The notes: a model not told the origin generated them from the sequence alone. A stretch of 64,000 nucleotides of DNA from Terrimicrobiaceae bacterium (GCA_018402345.1 JAGYIV010000012.1:124001-188000); one strand, 5' to 3'; shown: positions 11,301 to 20,719, counted from the first letter of the stretch. Made by a program: numbers and translations.

Positions 11301-11637
11301 CTACAACGGTCCGGAAGGTCACATCGGCTTTGCTCCGAAACTCACGCCGGAAAACTTCAAGGCTGCCTTCACCGCCGCCGAGGGCTGGGGAAGCTTCAGC
11401 CAGAAAATGGAAGGCGGAAATCTAAACGCGGAAATCGCCCTCAAGTATGGCAAACTCCGCCTGCGCACGATCACCCTCGCCACGGACTCGAAACCCGCTT
11501 CGGCGACCGTCGAAGTGAATGGGAACCCACTCATGGCCAAACTCGCCTTTGCCGATGGCGCGGCCACCATCACGCTGCCGGAAGATGTAGTGCTCTCCGC
11601 TGATCAGGCGATGAATGTCAGCATAAAGGCCAGTTGA
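8392..11637 (+). CDS. Tat-exported GH116-like glycoside hydrolase with inserted GH32-type beta-sandwich module
   Basis: Product of 1,081 residues. The N-terminus has a twin-arginine signal (TRRMFIGK, residues 29-36) followed by a hydrophobic stretch, preceded by an odd Cys-rich leader with two CC pairs. Residues about 60-275 and 460-1060 resemble the GH116 / glucosylceramidase-like (GBA2, DUF608) family: PVGGICAGQLYLGGDG, GCCSGTCTHVWHYEQ, NTLDGTWYG (Asp737, the likely general acid region) and a NPWNEVECGDHYARSM segment near the end. Residues about 283-433 (VFEDFE...WGKWKVEGDAFG ... GGWGHIEIDQIEF) match the beta-sandwich module usually found at the N-terminus of GH32 levanases and invertases. 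The likely role is periplasmic or extracellular beta-glycoside hydrolysis. It precedes a secreted RbsD/FucU-like gene. Substrate is unknown. Confidence 0.85.
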   Translation: MPYIFHRSLPEKSDTCCDTPDCCGGSTITRRMFIGKAALATAGAFFLPRMIMAGPFEPGDFQKFVPVDKKLADAWIKSLFERGTPTIYRGPDLKYIGMPVGGICAGQLYLGGDGQLWHWDVFNSPIATGSTHYAEPLVAAEGLDQGFALRIVSGATPEIRPLNAKGFPDVTFCGEYPIGTVTYTDAAFPLQVTLEAFSPFIPLDLEDSSLPATVMRFTVKNTSGTKIEAELGGWLENVVAYKSGQLFPVMRTNLERKSNDALMMECGFREVATAAVPKDRPLIVFEDFERADWGKWKVEGDAFGQAPTEGTPRPEQKLSGFQGQRLANSYAAKGDRATGKLTSEPFKIERRFINFLIGGGNHMRADGQVEAGINLLVDGMMVRNATGTNSDAMTLSSWDVSELEGQTAVLEILDETAGGWGHIEIDQIEFSDRSPLVTGTAAEQQDSGSLALGLLDATAADRVNPILQGDSAESCFTPATSGNRAERPAGTNKDNKLVGSVVRPFSIEPGATQEITFVVAWNFPNLVFPLTFRAGQAPTDKTIVEKGRYYGTKFDSAGAVINFVARNEERLTGDTTLWRDNWYDSTLPYWFLDRTMLNASILATSTCYRFADGRFYGWEGVGCCSGTCTHVWHYEQAMGRLFPELDILLRERVDFDAQTGFNAKTGVIGHRGDAGLSQAVDGQAGTILRAYRDYLVSPDAAFLKRNWPQIKLATEWLMALDSDNDGILDKPQANTLDGTWYGKIPWITSLGLAAVEATEQMALVMGDTAFAETCKTFVEAGKSNFVKTFWNGEYFEQIHDPAQMEHVGSYNGCLIDQVLGQGWAFQVGLDRVLPEEKTQEALNAIWKYNFTPDVGPFREKRPAGRWYALAGEAGTLMCAWPRGDKLRVTKGFDYYFNECMNGFEHQVAGHMIWEGKPGSDLVKQGLAIERAVHDRYHGSKRNPWNEVECGDHYARSMASYGVFLAACGFAYNGPEGHIGFAPKLTPENFKAAFTAAEGWGSFSQKMEGGNLNAEIALKYGKLRLRTITLATDSKPASATVEVNGNPLMAKLAFADGAATITLPEDVVLSADQAMNVSIKAS

Positions 11638-11769
11638 AATTGCTCATATCAAGATCGACCACATTGAGTTCCGCGACAAATAGATGAACCCCCGAATACC
11701 CCTAAGGGCTGCCAAAGGCTCGATATGGAGCCGATGATGCACCTTGACTGATTCACACATACCAAAACC

Positions 11770-12303
11770 ATGAAAACACACCTCTTCGCCCTCGCTCTTG
11801 CCCTCCTCCCAACCCTTCAAGCAGAGGATTGGAAAGACACTCTCAAAGAGTCCCTGCCTCTGCTCGGGCACCGGAACTGGATCGTCATCGCCGACTCGGC
11901 CTACCCATGGCAGGTGAGTCCTGGAGTCAAAACCATCGATACTGCAGCCACCCAGGAGGAGGTCACCCGCACGGTGCTGGAAGCCCTCGCTGGAACCAAG
12001 CATGTGAAGCCAACGATCTACATCGATCACGAGCTGGAATTTGTTCCCGAAGATGCCGCCCCCGGCGTCACTACCTACCGCGAAAATCTCGCCGCCATCC
12101 TCGCCGGATCGGAGATTTCCAAAATCCCCCACGAGCAGATCATCGCCAAACTCGACGAGGCCGGTAAGACATTTCATGTCCTCCTGCTAAAAACGAACAT
12201 GACAATCCCCTACACCTCGGTCTTCCTTCAACTGGAATGCGGCTACTGGAATGCCGAAGCTGAGAAGCGCCTGCGAGCGGCACTGTCCGCAGGCAAGGAA
12301 TGA
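11770..12303 (+). CDS. Secreted RbsD/FucU-like sugar-binding or mutarotase protein
   Basis: Product of 177 residues with a Sec signal peptide (MKTHLFALALALLPTLQAED). The mature part resembles RbsD/FucU, whose cytoplasmic members interconvert pyranose and furanose forms or anomers of ribose and fucose: LGHRNWIVIADSAYP resembles the GH.D.IVIADA.fP start of that fold, and PYTSVFLQLECGYW the C-terminal part. An export signal on this fold is unusual for the characterised enzymes. It lies 132 bases after the GH116-like gene with the same orientation, suggesting linked action on released sugars. The family call is moderate; catalytic function is inferred. Confidence 0.7.
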   Translation: MKTHLFALALALLPTLQAEDWKDTLKESLPLLGHRNWIVIADSAYPWQVSPGVKTIDTAATQEEVTRTVLEALAGTKHVKPTIYIDHELEFVPEDAAPGVTTYRENLAAILAGSEISKIPHEQIIAKLDEAGKTFHVLLLKTNMTIPYTSVFLQLECGYWNAEAEKRLRAALSAGKE

Positions 12304-12493
12304 CCTGAAGCCAGCAAAATTCAGATCACTAAGTTTATTCGCCAACAGTTTTTCCAAGACGAATACTGCGGGGGCGGTGTGCGGTGGCTTGCGGCGGGGG
12401 AGGATTCATGGCATGCCTCTGCCGCGTGATCTCTCCCATGGATTCCCGAAATTTTGATTTCTTCTGCGTGTGGTTGGAAGGGTGGCTTGACTG

Positions 12494-13700
12494 ATGCACG
12501 ATCCGGTTCGGCGTGTGGTTGTGACGGGGTATGGGGCTGTGGCCGGAGGGGCTTGCTCGGTGGAGGAGCTTTGGGAGGCGCTGATGGCCGACCGCATGGT
12601 GGATGGAGCGGTGCCGGGGATGGAGCGGTTGCGGGAGTTGGCGGGGATGGCTGCGGCGGATGTCGCGATCCTCGGGAGGCACCAGTTGCTGGCGTTGGCC
12701 GCGGTGCGCATGGCTTGGCGGCATGCCGGGCTTCCGCCGGAGCACAATCGCCTGCGCGGGGAGGGGGCGAAGCAACGGTTCGCGCATTTCGGCTGTGTGA
12801 GTGGCACGTCGACGGGGGGACTCGCGGCGATGGAGGAGGAACTCGCGGCGCGCGAGGCGGGAAGGCGGTTTTCCCCCTACAGCCTCACGCGGTGGCGCGG
12901 CAATACGATCGGGGCGGCGGTGTCGGTGGTGTTCGGGCTGGGCGGGAGTGATTTTTCATTGAATGCGGCATCCGCCACGGGGGCGCAGTGTGTGATGCTG
13001 GCGGGCACGCTGATCCGCGCGGGAACGATCGACGCGGCGGTGGTGGTGGCTGCCGATCCATTGCCAGGGCCGTTGCTGCGCGAGGCGATGGAGCGGAATG
13101 GAAGTGTCGCGAAAACGCCTGGGGGAAGACCGCTGGAGGCGGGGCGGAGCGGAATGCAACCGCGCGAGGGGGCCGGTTGTGTGATTTTGGAGTCGGCCGA
13201 CCACGCGCAGCGGCGGGGGGCGGTGGCGTTGGCGGAGTGGAGCGGTGGGGAGTCGGCGGGCGAGGCCTTTCACCTCATGGCTCCCGATCCAAGTGCCGAT
13301 GCCTTGGGGGATTTGCTTCGCAGAATGCTGGGGGCGTCAACGCGCGGGCCTGCGGGTGGTGTGGACTGGGTGTCGCTTCACGCGACCGGCACGCCGAGGT
13401 TCGATGCGGTGGAGGTCGGCTGCCTGAAGAAATTTTTTGGAGGGGCATTGCCTTGGGTCACGGCGGTGAAGCGCACGACCGGGCATTGCCTGGCGGCGTC
13501 GGGTGTGCTCGAGGCGGCGATGATTTCCCACGGGTTGTTTGTGGGGTGGCGTGCCTCCGTGGCCCTCAGAGGTGGATCCGGCGCTGGGGTTGGAGAAATG
13601 CCGTCCGTCCTCGCCCCCGCTCCCGCGGCATGCGATCCAGATCGGGCAGGGCATGGGCGGTGTGGTGGTGGTGAACGCCTTCTCGCGGTGCGGTGGATAG
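12494..13700 (+). CDS. Beta-ketoacyl synthase homologue with active-site Cys replaced by Ser (one frameshift)
   Basis: A KAS II/FabF-like thiolase-fold protein of about 400 residues. Two catalytic histidines are in place, His296 in LHATGTPRFDAVE and His331 in KRTTGHCLAASG, but the nucleophile position reads NAASATG with Ser160 where the family has Cys (ACATG). The frame is lost in the G-run 13543-13546; removing one G restores VGGVPPWPSEVDPAL and the C-terminal GQGMGGVVVVNAFSRCGG, giving a stop at 13698-13700. Chain-length factors and decarboxylating KSQ domains also lack this Cys, so a non-condensing or partner role is possible. No acyl carrier or partner ketosynthase gene lies nearby. Start ATG 12494 gives the expected RRVVVTGYGAV N-terminus. 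Confidence 0.8.
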
Positions 13701-13746
13701 TGTGGAATTTTCCGCCTGATTCAAAGTCGCCGCTTGCAACGGGGTC

Positions 13747-14607
13747 ATGCCAGTATTTATTCAAAGGGTGATGGTCGCCCACATGGATGCCTTGGCTAAG
13801 CTGCTCGCGGATGATGATCCCGACACGGTTCGCCTTGTGAAGGAGCAACTGATGGCGCTCGCTGAGGAGAATCCGGTGCAATTGGATGAACTGACCGAAT
13901 CCTCCGACGAGGTGGTCGCGGCGCATGCGAGGGAGGTGCGGGCGGAAATCCTGGGCCGGAAGGCGCGCGAGGATTTTCATCTGCTGTGCCACCTTGGCGG
14001 CGAGTCGTTCGATCTCGAGCAGGCGGCATGGAGCCTTGCGCGGGCGATCACTCCGGGGCTTTGCACCCACGAGCACGAGGTCATGGTGAACGAGTGGGGG
14101 CGGCAGTATCTGGGTGGCATGTCGCGGTGTCTGTGCAATCGGGACCGTGTGCGCCTTCTGGCCTACAATATCGGAAGCGATCTCGGGTTCGGGGGCAATT
14201 CGGAGAGCTACTACTGCGAGGAGAATTCGCTTCTTCCCAGCGTGATCGACACACGCCGTGGCATCCCGATCACGCTCACGCTGCTTTACATGCTCGTTGG
14301 CGCGCGGGCGGCGGTGAAAATCGAAGGCATCAACCTGCCCGGCCATTTCATCGCAAGACTCGGCGACATTTTTTTCGATCCGTTCAATGGAGGCCGCATC
14401 CTGTGCCAGTGCGATGTGGAGCAAATCCTCGAGCGCCAGGGCTTGGAACTTCAAGACAAGCACCTGCAGGTCGCCACGCCGAGGCAGTTCCTCATGCGGA
14501 TGCTGGCGAACCTTCTTTATGTCTATGATCTGGACGGCGACACCGAGAAGCACGGCATGGTGAAGAGTTGGATGGATGCCCTCGGCGCGGGGGCGTCCGG
14601 CCAATGA
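13747..14607 (+). CDS. SirB1 / transglutaminase-like family protein
   Basis: Product of up to 286 residues. The conserved core NSLLPSVIDTRRGIPITLTL followed by GINLPGHFIAR and FDPFNGG is typical of the SirB1/DUF1... transglutaminase-like proteins often found near protein-release or translation genes; their biochemical role is not established. The N-terminal 100 residues are acidic and helical. ATGs at 13747, 13771 and 13783 are all possible starts and I cannot choose firmly. The last codons overlap the cinA start (14604), indicating translational coupling. Confidence 0.8.
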   Translation: MPVFIQRVMVAHMDALAKLLADDDPDTVRLVKEQLMALAEENPVQLDELTESSDEVVAAHAREVRAEILGRKAREDFHLLCHLGGESFDLEQAAWSLARAITPGLCTHEHEVMVNEWGRQYLGGMSRCLCNRDRVRLLAYNIGSDLGFGGNSESYYCEENSLLPSVIDTRRGIPITLTLLYMLVGARAAVKIEGINLPGHFIARLGDIFFDPFNGGRILCQCDVEQILERQGLELQDKHLQVATPRQFLMRMLANLLYVYDLDGDTEKHGMVKSWMDALGAGASGQ

Positions 14608-15843
14608 CCGTCGAGGTGTTGAATATCGGCACCGAGATTCTTCTCGGGGAGGTGCTGAACACGCACGCCGGTTGGATTGCGAAAAGGATTTTTCCCCTCG
14701 GGCTGCGGTTGGGGCGTCAGACAACGGTTCCCGACGGGCCGGAGATCCGGCAGGCGGTGATCGAGGCGAGCCTGAGGGCGGAGGTGCTGATTGTGACGGG
14801 CGGTCTGGGGCCCACGACGGATGATATCACGCGCGAGGCGGTGGCCGAGTTGCTCGGGAGGCGGTTGGTGTTGGACGAGGAGGTGCTGGGGGCGATCCGC
14901 GAGCGTCTCGCGGTGCGGGGGTTCGAGTTTTGGAGCGGATGGCGAGGCAGGCGATGGTGCCCGAAGGGGCAGTGGTGATGCCGAATCCGAACGGCACGGC
15001 CCCGGGCTGTATGTGCCCGCGGTGGAGTTGCCCTCCAGCGCGACGCCGCACGTGTTTTTGCTGCCCGGGCCGCCGAGGGAGTTGCAGCCCATGTTTTCCG
15101 ATCATGTCCTGCCGGTGCTCGAGAGGCTGTGCGGGGCAGGGGAGAGGCATGACTGCAGGACGTATCGTGTGGTCGGCATGGGCGAGAGCGCGGTCGAGGA
15201 GTTGATCGGCCTCGAGTTGGTGGATCGCGGGGATCTCGAGGTCGGCTACTGCGCGCGGTCGAACGAGGTGGATTTCCGGTTGATCGGCCCCACGGCAGTT
15301 CTTGAAGAGGTCGAGCCGCTGGTATTGGAGCGCCTCGGAAAGCATGTGGTGTCGGTGGACGGCAGCGAACTCGAGTCCCAAGTGGTGGGGATGTTGTCCG
15401 AGGCCCGGGCGACGGTCGCCACGGCGGAATCGTGCACCGGCGGTCTTTTGGCGAGCCGGATCACGGATGTGCCCGGTGCCTCGGAAGTCTTCATGCGCGG
15501 ATTCGTGACATATTCCAACGAGGCCAAGAGCGCCTTGCTCGGCGTGGATGCCGCGATGCTCGCCGAACTCGGGGCGGTGAGCGCGCCGGTGGCTGTGGCC
15601 ATGGCCGAGGGCGTGCGGAGGCGTGCCGCGGCGACCTATGGGGTTGGCATCACGGGAATCGCCGGTCCAGGCGGTGGAACACCCGAAAAACCGGTGGGGT
15701 TGGTTTTTATCGCGGTGGCCGGGCCGGATGGAAAAACGGTATGCGAGAAGGCCGTGTATCCCTCGGATCGAGCGACATTCAAGCGCTTCGCCAGTCAAAA
15801 AGCCTTGGATTTGCTCCGGCTCGAGTTGCACTCCCGAGGGTAG
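14604..15843 (+). CDS. cinA: CinA-like competence/damage-inducible protein (NMN amidase domain), two frameshifts in assembly
   Basis: About 414 residues after repair. The N-terminal MoaB/COG1058 domain begins TVEVLNIGTEILLGEVLNTH with GGLGPTTDD; the C-terminal domain contains AESCTGGLLASRITDVPG and GITGIAGPGGGTPEKPVG, the signature of nicotinamide-mononucleotide amidase that recycles pyridine nucleotides. The frame breaks at the T-run 14928-14931 and the G-run 15004-15006; adding one base at each restores QAMVPEGAVVMPNPNGTAPG and LYVPAVELP. It overlaps the upstream SirB1-like gene by four bases. The gene is probably intact in the organism. Confidence 0.9.
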
Positions 15844-15958
15844 GGGAACGAGATTTCATGTGGCTGGGAAACCATCCTGCCGGGATGCAAGAAAATTTTT
15901 ATGGGGCTTGCCACCCATTTACCACGGGACTATCGAAGGTCAATAAGTTCGCTTGGAT

Positions 15959-17506
15959 TTATGACAGGCAAGACCACAACAACGGATACCGGAGGGACTA
16001 CGCCGGTGACAAAAAACCGCTCCCGGAAGGCAGAGGGCAGGTAAAGTCGCAGCCAAGTCGAAAACGTCAACGAACACCAGAAGCGAAGGTGTTGAAGCGC
16101 TCCTCAAGCCCCGCCTCCGCCGAATTGAAGGGTCGCGCCGCAGCCGTCGAAGAAACGCAATTTCCGTTAAGAAAACACCGCCACGGGCCGTCCCAAACGC
16201 TGCGGCTCAAGCCAAGCGGGATGTGCTGGAAAATCTCGGAAGCCTGCCTCACACCTACGGGAGCGACACGATCTACCTTGTTGCCCAGGAGCCGCATTGG
16301 CTTTTCACGTATTGGGATATCGACATCTCCCGGCATCCCGGCGGGCCGTGCCACTTGCGTGTGGAACTTGCCGACGGCGCGGTGGATCACGAGATCGAGG
16401 TGCCGTTTGAGAGCAGGAACTGGTATATCCCGGTGAAAAAAGCCGGGGTGTCGTATGCGGTGGATATCGGATTTTACCGGGCCGGGTCATGGAACTCGCT
16501 GGCGCGCTCGGCGGTGGTAACGACGCCGAGGGACACCTTTTCGCCGTCCGAGGATTTCCGGTTCGCAACGGTGCCGTTGCATATCGGGTTTCACAAACTG
16601 GTGGAGACGATTTCGCGTTCGCTCGGCGGGGCGTCCGATCTGGTGCCTGCGTTGTCCTCGATGGCCATGGCATTGCCTGTGGGCGAGTCGTCCGCCGCGC
16701 CGCTTGAGGCCGCCGAGCGGGAGCTTTTGGTGACATTGCTCGGCAGTGATTTTTTTGGATGGCTGTCCAGTGGGGCGTGGAGTTCGGAGGAAATCCACTC
16801 AGCTGTGCAGCAACGTCTCATGGCACAGGCGGGGTCGGGGGAACTGGCGGAATTGGTCGGTCGCATCCAACTCGCGCAGGCCGAGAGCAGTTTGTTCAGC
16901 TCCATCGGTGCCTTGGCGGGCGAATCGGTGGCTGGTTCCTGGAATATCGGTGCCATGGGGTCCGAGCAACTCGCCACCGGGGTGTCGAGTTGGCTTACCG
17001 CCGCTTTGGCCAGTTGGGCCGGTGCAGCGCAGAGCAGTTGGGCGTCGTCCGCCGCAGGAAGTTGGACGGGCGGGATTCTTTCCAGTGCCGCTGTCCCTTC
17101 CTCTTGGTCTGGTGCCGAAACCTCCGGCGCCGGAGCCTCGTGGGGCGGTCTGTCCAGTTGGGCCACCGGCGCGGGTGCCTCGTGGGGTGGGATTGGTCTT
17201 TCCAGCCTGGAGATGTCTGTCCTCTCGAGTTGGAGCGAAGCGCTTTTTTCCTCCATGGGACAGTCCAGTCCGTCCTCATGGGGTGGGTCGGATCAATCGT
17301 CGTGGTTTTCCGCGCCGGACGGCGTGCATGCGGAAATCACGCTCAAGGGGCGCGGGGAGCCGGGTGGCCGCTTGCGGATCGGAGATGCCACGGTGCATGT
17401 CGACGGCAACGGCGATTTCGAGCACCGCGTGGTCTTGCAAGGCGGGCGCCGCGAGGTGAGCATCCGCGCGATTTCCGCCGGGGAAGCCGCCGAGTTGCAC
17501 CAATAG
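15959..17506 (+). CDS. DUF4912 protein with Trp/Ser-rich repeat region (probable one-base indel near N-terminus)
   Basis: From about 16240 the frame encodes a DUF4912 domain (LVAQEPHWLFTYWDID ... WYIPVKKAGVSYAVDIGFY), an Ig-like fold of unknown function. A helical middle region follows. Residues encoded at about 16940-17310 are low complexity, rich in SSW, SWGG and GAGASWGG units, and the end is a compact beta-rich domain (ITLKGRGEPGGRLRIGDATV). A Lys/Arg/Thr-rich N-terminal tail can be reached from ATG 15959 if one G is removed at 16035-16037; otherwise translation starts at GTG 16223. The gene precedes the XerD-like recombinase by seven bases. Cellular role is unknown. Confidence 0.75.
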
Positions 17507-17513
17507 GAATTTC

Positions 17514-18449
17514 TTGAAACGCCGAGGGAAGTCACCCGCCGAGGTAGGGAAAACGCCCCAGTTGGACAGGCACGCGAAGGATTTTCTCGATTATCTGGAG
17601 GCGGAAAAAAACGCCTCGCCGCGGACGATTTCCACCTATCGCACGTCGATCGAGGTCTTCCGGCGGTTCCGTCCCTCGGGAGGTTGGGAGACGTTTCGAG
17701 CCGAGGATTTCCGGGCGTGGATGCTTGAGATGATGAAGCGGGAGATGGCCCGCGCGACGGTGCGGCTTCGCTTCGCGGCGTTGCGGGCGCTGTATGCGTT
17801 TTTGCACATGAGGCGTGTGGTTTCGAAAAACGTGTTGCTCGAGGTCTCGCTTCCGAAAACGATGAAGTCGCTCCCGCGCTTTCTGACCACCGCGCAGGTC
17901 GATGTGCTTGTCGAGGCTCCCGGGAAGCATGAAAAAACAAAGCAGGCTCCGGTGTGGATGGCCGCCCGCGACACGGCGATCATCGAGTTGTTTTACTCCA
18001 CGGGCATGCGCTTGTCCGAGTTGGTCGGCCTGGATGTGAAGGATGTGGACATGATCGGTGAGACCGCGCGGGTGCTTGGAAAAGGGGGGCGCGAGCGGGT
18101 GTGCCCGGTGGGCAGCCATGCGTTGACCGCCATCTCGCATTACCGCCGGGTCGCGCGCGTTGTGAATGGCCCGCTGTTCATCAACAAATCCCGCCGCCGG
18201 CTTTCCACGCGTTCGGTGCATTTGCTGATGAAGCTCCGCCTGGCGCAAGCTGGGCTTCCCGGCGACCTGTCGCCACACAAGTTGCGGCACAGTTTTGCCA
18301 CGCATCTGCTCGACAACGGGGCCGACCTGCGAAGCGTGCAGACGCTCCTCGGGCACGCCAGCATCTCAACGACGCAAATCTACACACATGTCACGATCGA
18401 GCGTCTGAAGGCCGCCTACGAGGCCGCACACCCTCGGGCGGAGAAGTGA
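17514..18449 (+). CDS. xerD: Tyrosine recombinase of the XerC/XerD type
   Basis: Product of 311 residues. It has a SAM-like N-terminal core-binding domain (residues 17-105) and a catalytic domain with Arg166 (GMRLSEL), Lys190 (GKGGRER), His255/Arg258 (HKLRHSFATHLL), His281 (LGHAS) and nucleophile Tyr290 (QIYTHV). All catalytic residues are present. Length and organisation fit the chromosomal dimer-resolution recombinases rather than a phage integrase; whether it is XerC or XerD cannot be decided here. The start is a TTG preceded by AGGAA, directly after the DUF4912 stop. It converges with dnaJ. Confidence 0.88.
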   Translation: MKRRGKSPAEVGKTPQLDRHAKDFLDYLEAEKNASPRTISTYRTSIEVFRRFRPSGGWETFRAEDFRAWMLEMMKREMARATVRLRFAALRALYAFLHMRRVVSKNVLLEVSLPKTMKSLPRFLTTAQVDVLVEAPGKHEKTKQAPVWMAARDTAIIELFYSTGMRLSELVGLDVKDVDMIGETARVLGKGGRERVCPVGSHALTAISHYRRVARVVNGPLFINKSRRRLSTRSVHLLMKLRLAQAGLPGDLSPHKLRHSFATHLLDNGADLRSVQTLLGHASISTTQIYTHVTIERLKAAYEAAHPRAEK

Positions 18450-18455
18450 CACGCG

Positions 18456-19391
18456 CTACGGGCGCGAGACCGCGGCGAGTTCCTCCCAGATCGCGCGTTC
18501 CTTCGGAGAGGGATTGTTCGGCACGGTGATGCTGACATCGGCGTAAAGGTCGCCGCGTTTTCCATCGCCGACGGGAATGCCCATGCCGGGAAGGCGGAAT
18601 TTTTTCCCGCTCTGGGTGCCTGCGGGGATTTTCAATTTCGCGCGTCCGCCGAGGGTGGGCACAGTCGCCTCGCAGCCGAGGACGGCATCCCACGCGGGAA
18701 TCTCGAGGTCGTAATGCAGGTCGCCGCCATCGATCTCGAAATCCGGATGGCGCTGGAATTTGACGCGGAGGTAGAGGTCGCCCGAGTCGCCGCCCGAGGC
18801 CCCGGTGCCACCTTGACCGGCGAGGCGGATGCGTTGGCCTTCGCGAATTCCCTGCGGCACCTTGACGGTGTAGGTCTCGAGTTTCTTGGAGGATCCGCGG
18901 CGAAAGGAAATCTGGCGCGTCGAGCCGTTCAGCGCCTCCTCGAGCGAGACGAGAAGGTCAGCCTCCACGTCTTGCCCGCGCTGGGGCATCTGCCCGAATC
19001 CGCCGCGCGCGCCACGGCGCCCGCCGAACATCTGCTCAAAGAAATCGCTGAAGCCCGTGCCGCCGAACTCGAAGTCCTCGTCCGTGCCGGGGCGCGGGGC
19101 CGATTGGCGGAAACCTCCCGCACCGCCACCGCCGCCGAACGGACCCCGAGGCTGCGGGCCTTGTTGCCAGTTGACGCCGAATTCATCGTAGCGCTTGCGT
19201 TTTTCGGGATCGCCGAGGACCTCGTAGGCCTCGTTGATTTCCTTGAACTTCTCCTCGGCGACTTTCTTGTCCTTGGCCGTGTCGGGGTGGAATTGACGGG
19301 CCAACTTGCGGAACGCGCTTTTGATTTCCGGCGGGGTGGCGGATTTCGAAACGCCCAATGTTTGGTAGTAATCGCGGAACTGCGCTGACAT
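18456..19391 (-). CDS. DnaJ/CbpA-type co-chaperone lacking the zinc finger
   Basis: Product of 311 residues. The J domain has YYQTLGVSKSAT and HPD at residues 35-37; a Gly/Phe-rich linker covers residues about 78-135; and the C-terminal substrate-binding domains follow (KVPQGIREGQRIRLAGQG, DLYLRVKFQRHPDF, KIPAGTQSGKKFRLPGMG). The cysteine-rich zinc domain of classical DnaJ is absent, as in CbpA. It would stimulate DnaK ATPase activity. It is divergent from serS, with 55 bases between the two starts. Confidence 0.92.
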   Translation of the reverse strand: MSAQFRDYYQTLGVSKSATPPEIKSAFRKLARQFHPDTAKDKKVAEEKFKEINEAYEVLGDPEKRKRYDEFGVNWQQGPQPRGPFGGGGGAGGFRQSAPRPGTDEDFEFGGTGFSDFFEQMFGGRRGARGGFGQMPQRGQDVEADLLVSLEEALNGSTRQISFRRGSSKKLETYTVKVPQGIREGQRIRLAGQGGTGASGGDSGDLYLRVKFQRHPDFEIDGGDLHYDLEIPAWDAVLGCEATVPTLGGRAKLKIPAGTQSGKKFRLPGMGIPVGDGKRGDLYADVSITVPNNPSPKERAIWEELAAVSRP

Positions 19392-19446
19392 CTGCTTGAG
19401 AATTTGCTTCCCGCATTCTGACGAATTTATTCAATCTGTCCAACCC

Positions 19447-20719
19447 ATGCTCGATGTTCGTCTGATCCGGGAGAATCCCGACCTTGTCAAATCCCGCCTT
19501 GCCGCCCGCGCGGCGGGGCATTCCGAAACGGTGGATGCCATCCTTGCGGTCGATGTGGAGCGCCGCGCCGCCGAAACCAGCCTCCAGGGGCTGCAAGGCG
19601 ACCGCAACCGCCTCAGTAAGGAAATCGGCGGACTCCGCGCCAAGAAGCTCGATTCCTCCGAACTCGAGGCGCAGGTGAAAACAATCACCGCTGGGATGGA
19701 GCGCATCTCCGCCGAGGTCGAGGCGCTTTCCGCCAAGCAGCGCGATCTTCTGCTCAACCTGCCCAATCTTCCGCAGGCCGATGTGCCGGTTGGCAAGGAT
19801 GCGGCGGACAACCCCGTGGTGCGCGTCCACGGAGAAAAGCCTGTGATCGCGAATCCCAGGGACCACGTGGCGATCGCCGAGGGGTTGGGCCTCATCGACA
19901 CCGAGCGGGCCGCAAAGATCAGCGGGAGCGGGTTCGCGGTTTACACCGGCGCCGGGGCGCGCTTGGAGCGGGCGTTGATCAATTTCCTGTTGGACCTGCA
20001 CACCCGCAACCACGGTTACACCGAGGTGGCGACCCCCTTTGTGGTGCGCCGCGATTGCATGGTGGGCACCGGGCAGTTGCCGAAGTTTGAGGAGGATATG
20101 TATGGCGTCGACGGGGGCGGGCTGTTTCTTGTGCCCACGGCCGAGGTGCCTGTGACGAACCTGCGGCGCGAGGAAATCCTGAAGGCCGCTGAGTTGCCCG
20201 TGAAGTATGCCGCCTACACGCCGTGCTTTCGTCGCGAGGCGGGGTCGGCCGGCCGCGAGACGAAGGGACTTATCCGCATGCACCAGTTCGACAAGGTGGA
20301 ACTGGTGAAAATCTGCGCGCCGGAGGAGTCCAACGCCGAGCTTGAAGCGTTGACGGCGGATGCCGAGCGCGTGCTCCAGGCGCTTGGACTCCACTACCGC
20401 GTGATTGTTCTCTGCACCGGCGACATGGGATTCGGATCTGCCAAGACCTATGATATCGAAGTCTGGGCTCCGGGTCAGAATGCGTATTTGGAAGTGTCGA
20501 GCTGCTCGAATTTCGAGGATTATCAGGCCCGCCGCATGAACCTGCGGATGAAAGGGGAAGACGGGAAAAACAGGTTCTGCCACACACTCAACGGCTCCGG
20601 CAACCGCTCTGGCGAGGCTTTATGTCGCCTTGCTCGAGAACGGCCAACGACCCGACGGATCCGTCGAGTTGCCCGCGGCCCTCGAGCCGTATTTCGGTGC
20701 GCGCCACATCACAACATAG
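19447..20719 (+). CDS. serS: Seryl-tRNA synthetase (one frameshift near C-terminus)
   Basis: Begins MLDVRLIRENPDLVKSRLAA with the N-terminal coiled-coil tRNA-binding arm (residues about 30-105). Class II motifs are visible: motif 2 YTPCFRREAGSAGRETKGL, and motif 3 region LNGSG. The frame is lost at 20602-20603; removal of one A restores LNGSGTALARLYVALLENGQ and a C-terminal tail ending ARHITT before the TAG at 20717-20719. The longer upstream ATG at 19396 is not supported by family length. The enzyme charges tRNA-Ser; a tRNA-Ser(GCU) gene lies about 15 kb downstream. Confidence 0.93.

Noticed and set aside
9889-11322. Minus-strand frame of 477 codons
   Set aside because: Shadow of the GH116-like gene on the other strand.
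13378-14724. Minus-strand frame of 448 codons
   Set aside because: Shadow of the ketosynthase homologue and SirB1-like gene.
19183-20583. Minus-strand frame of 466 codons
   Set aside because: Shadow of serS; the plus strand carries class II synthetase motifs.
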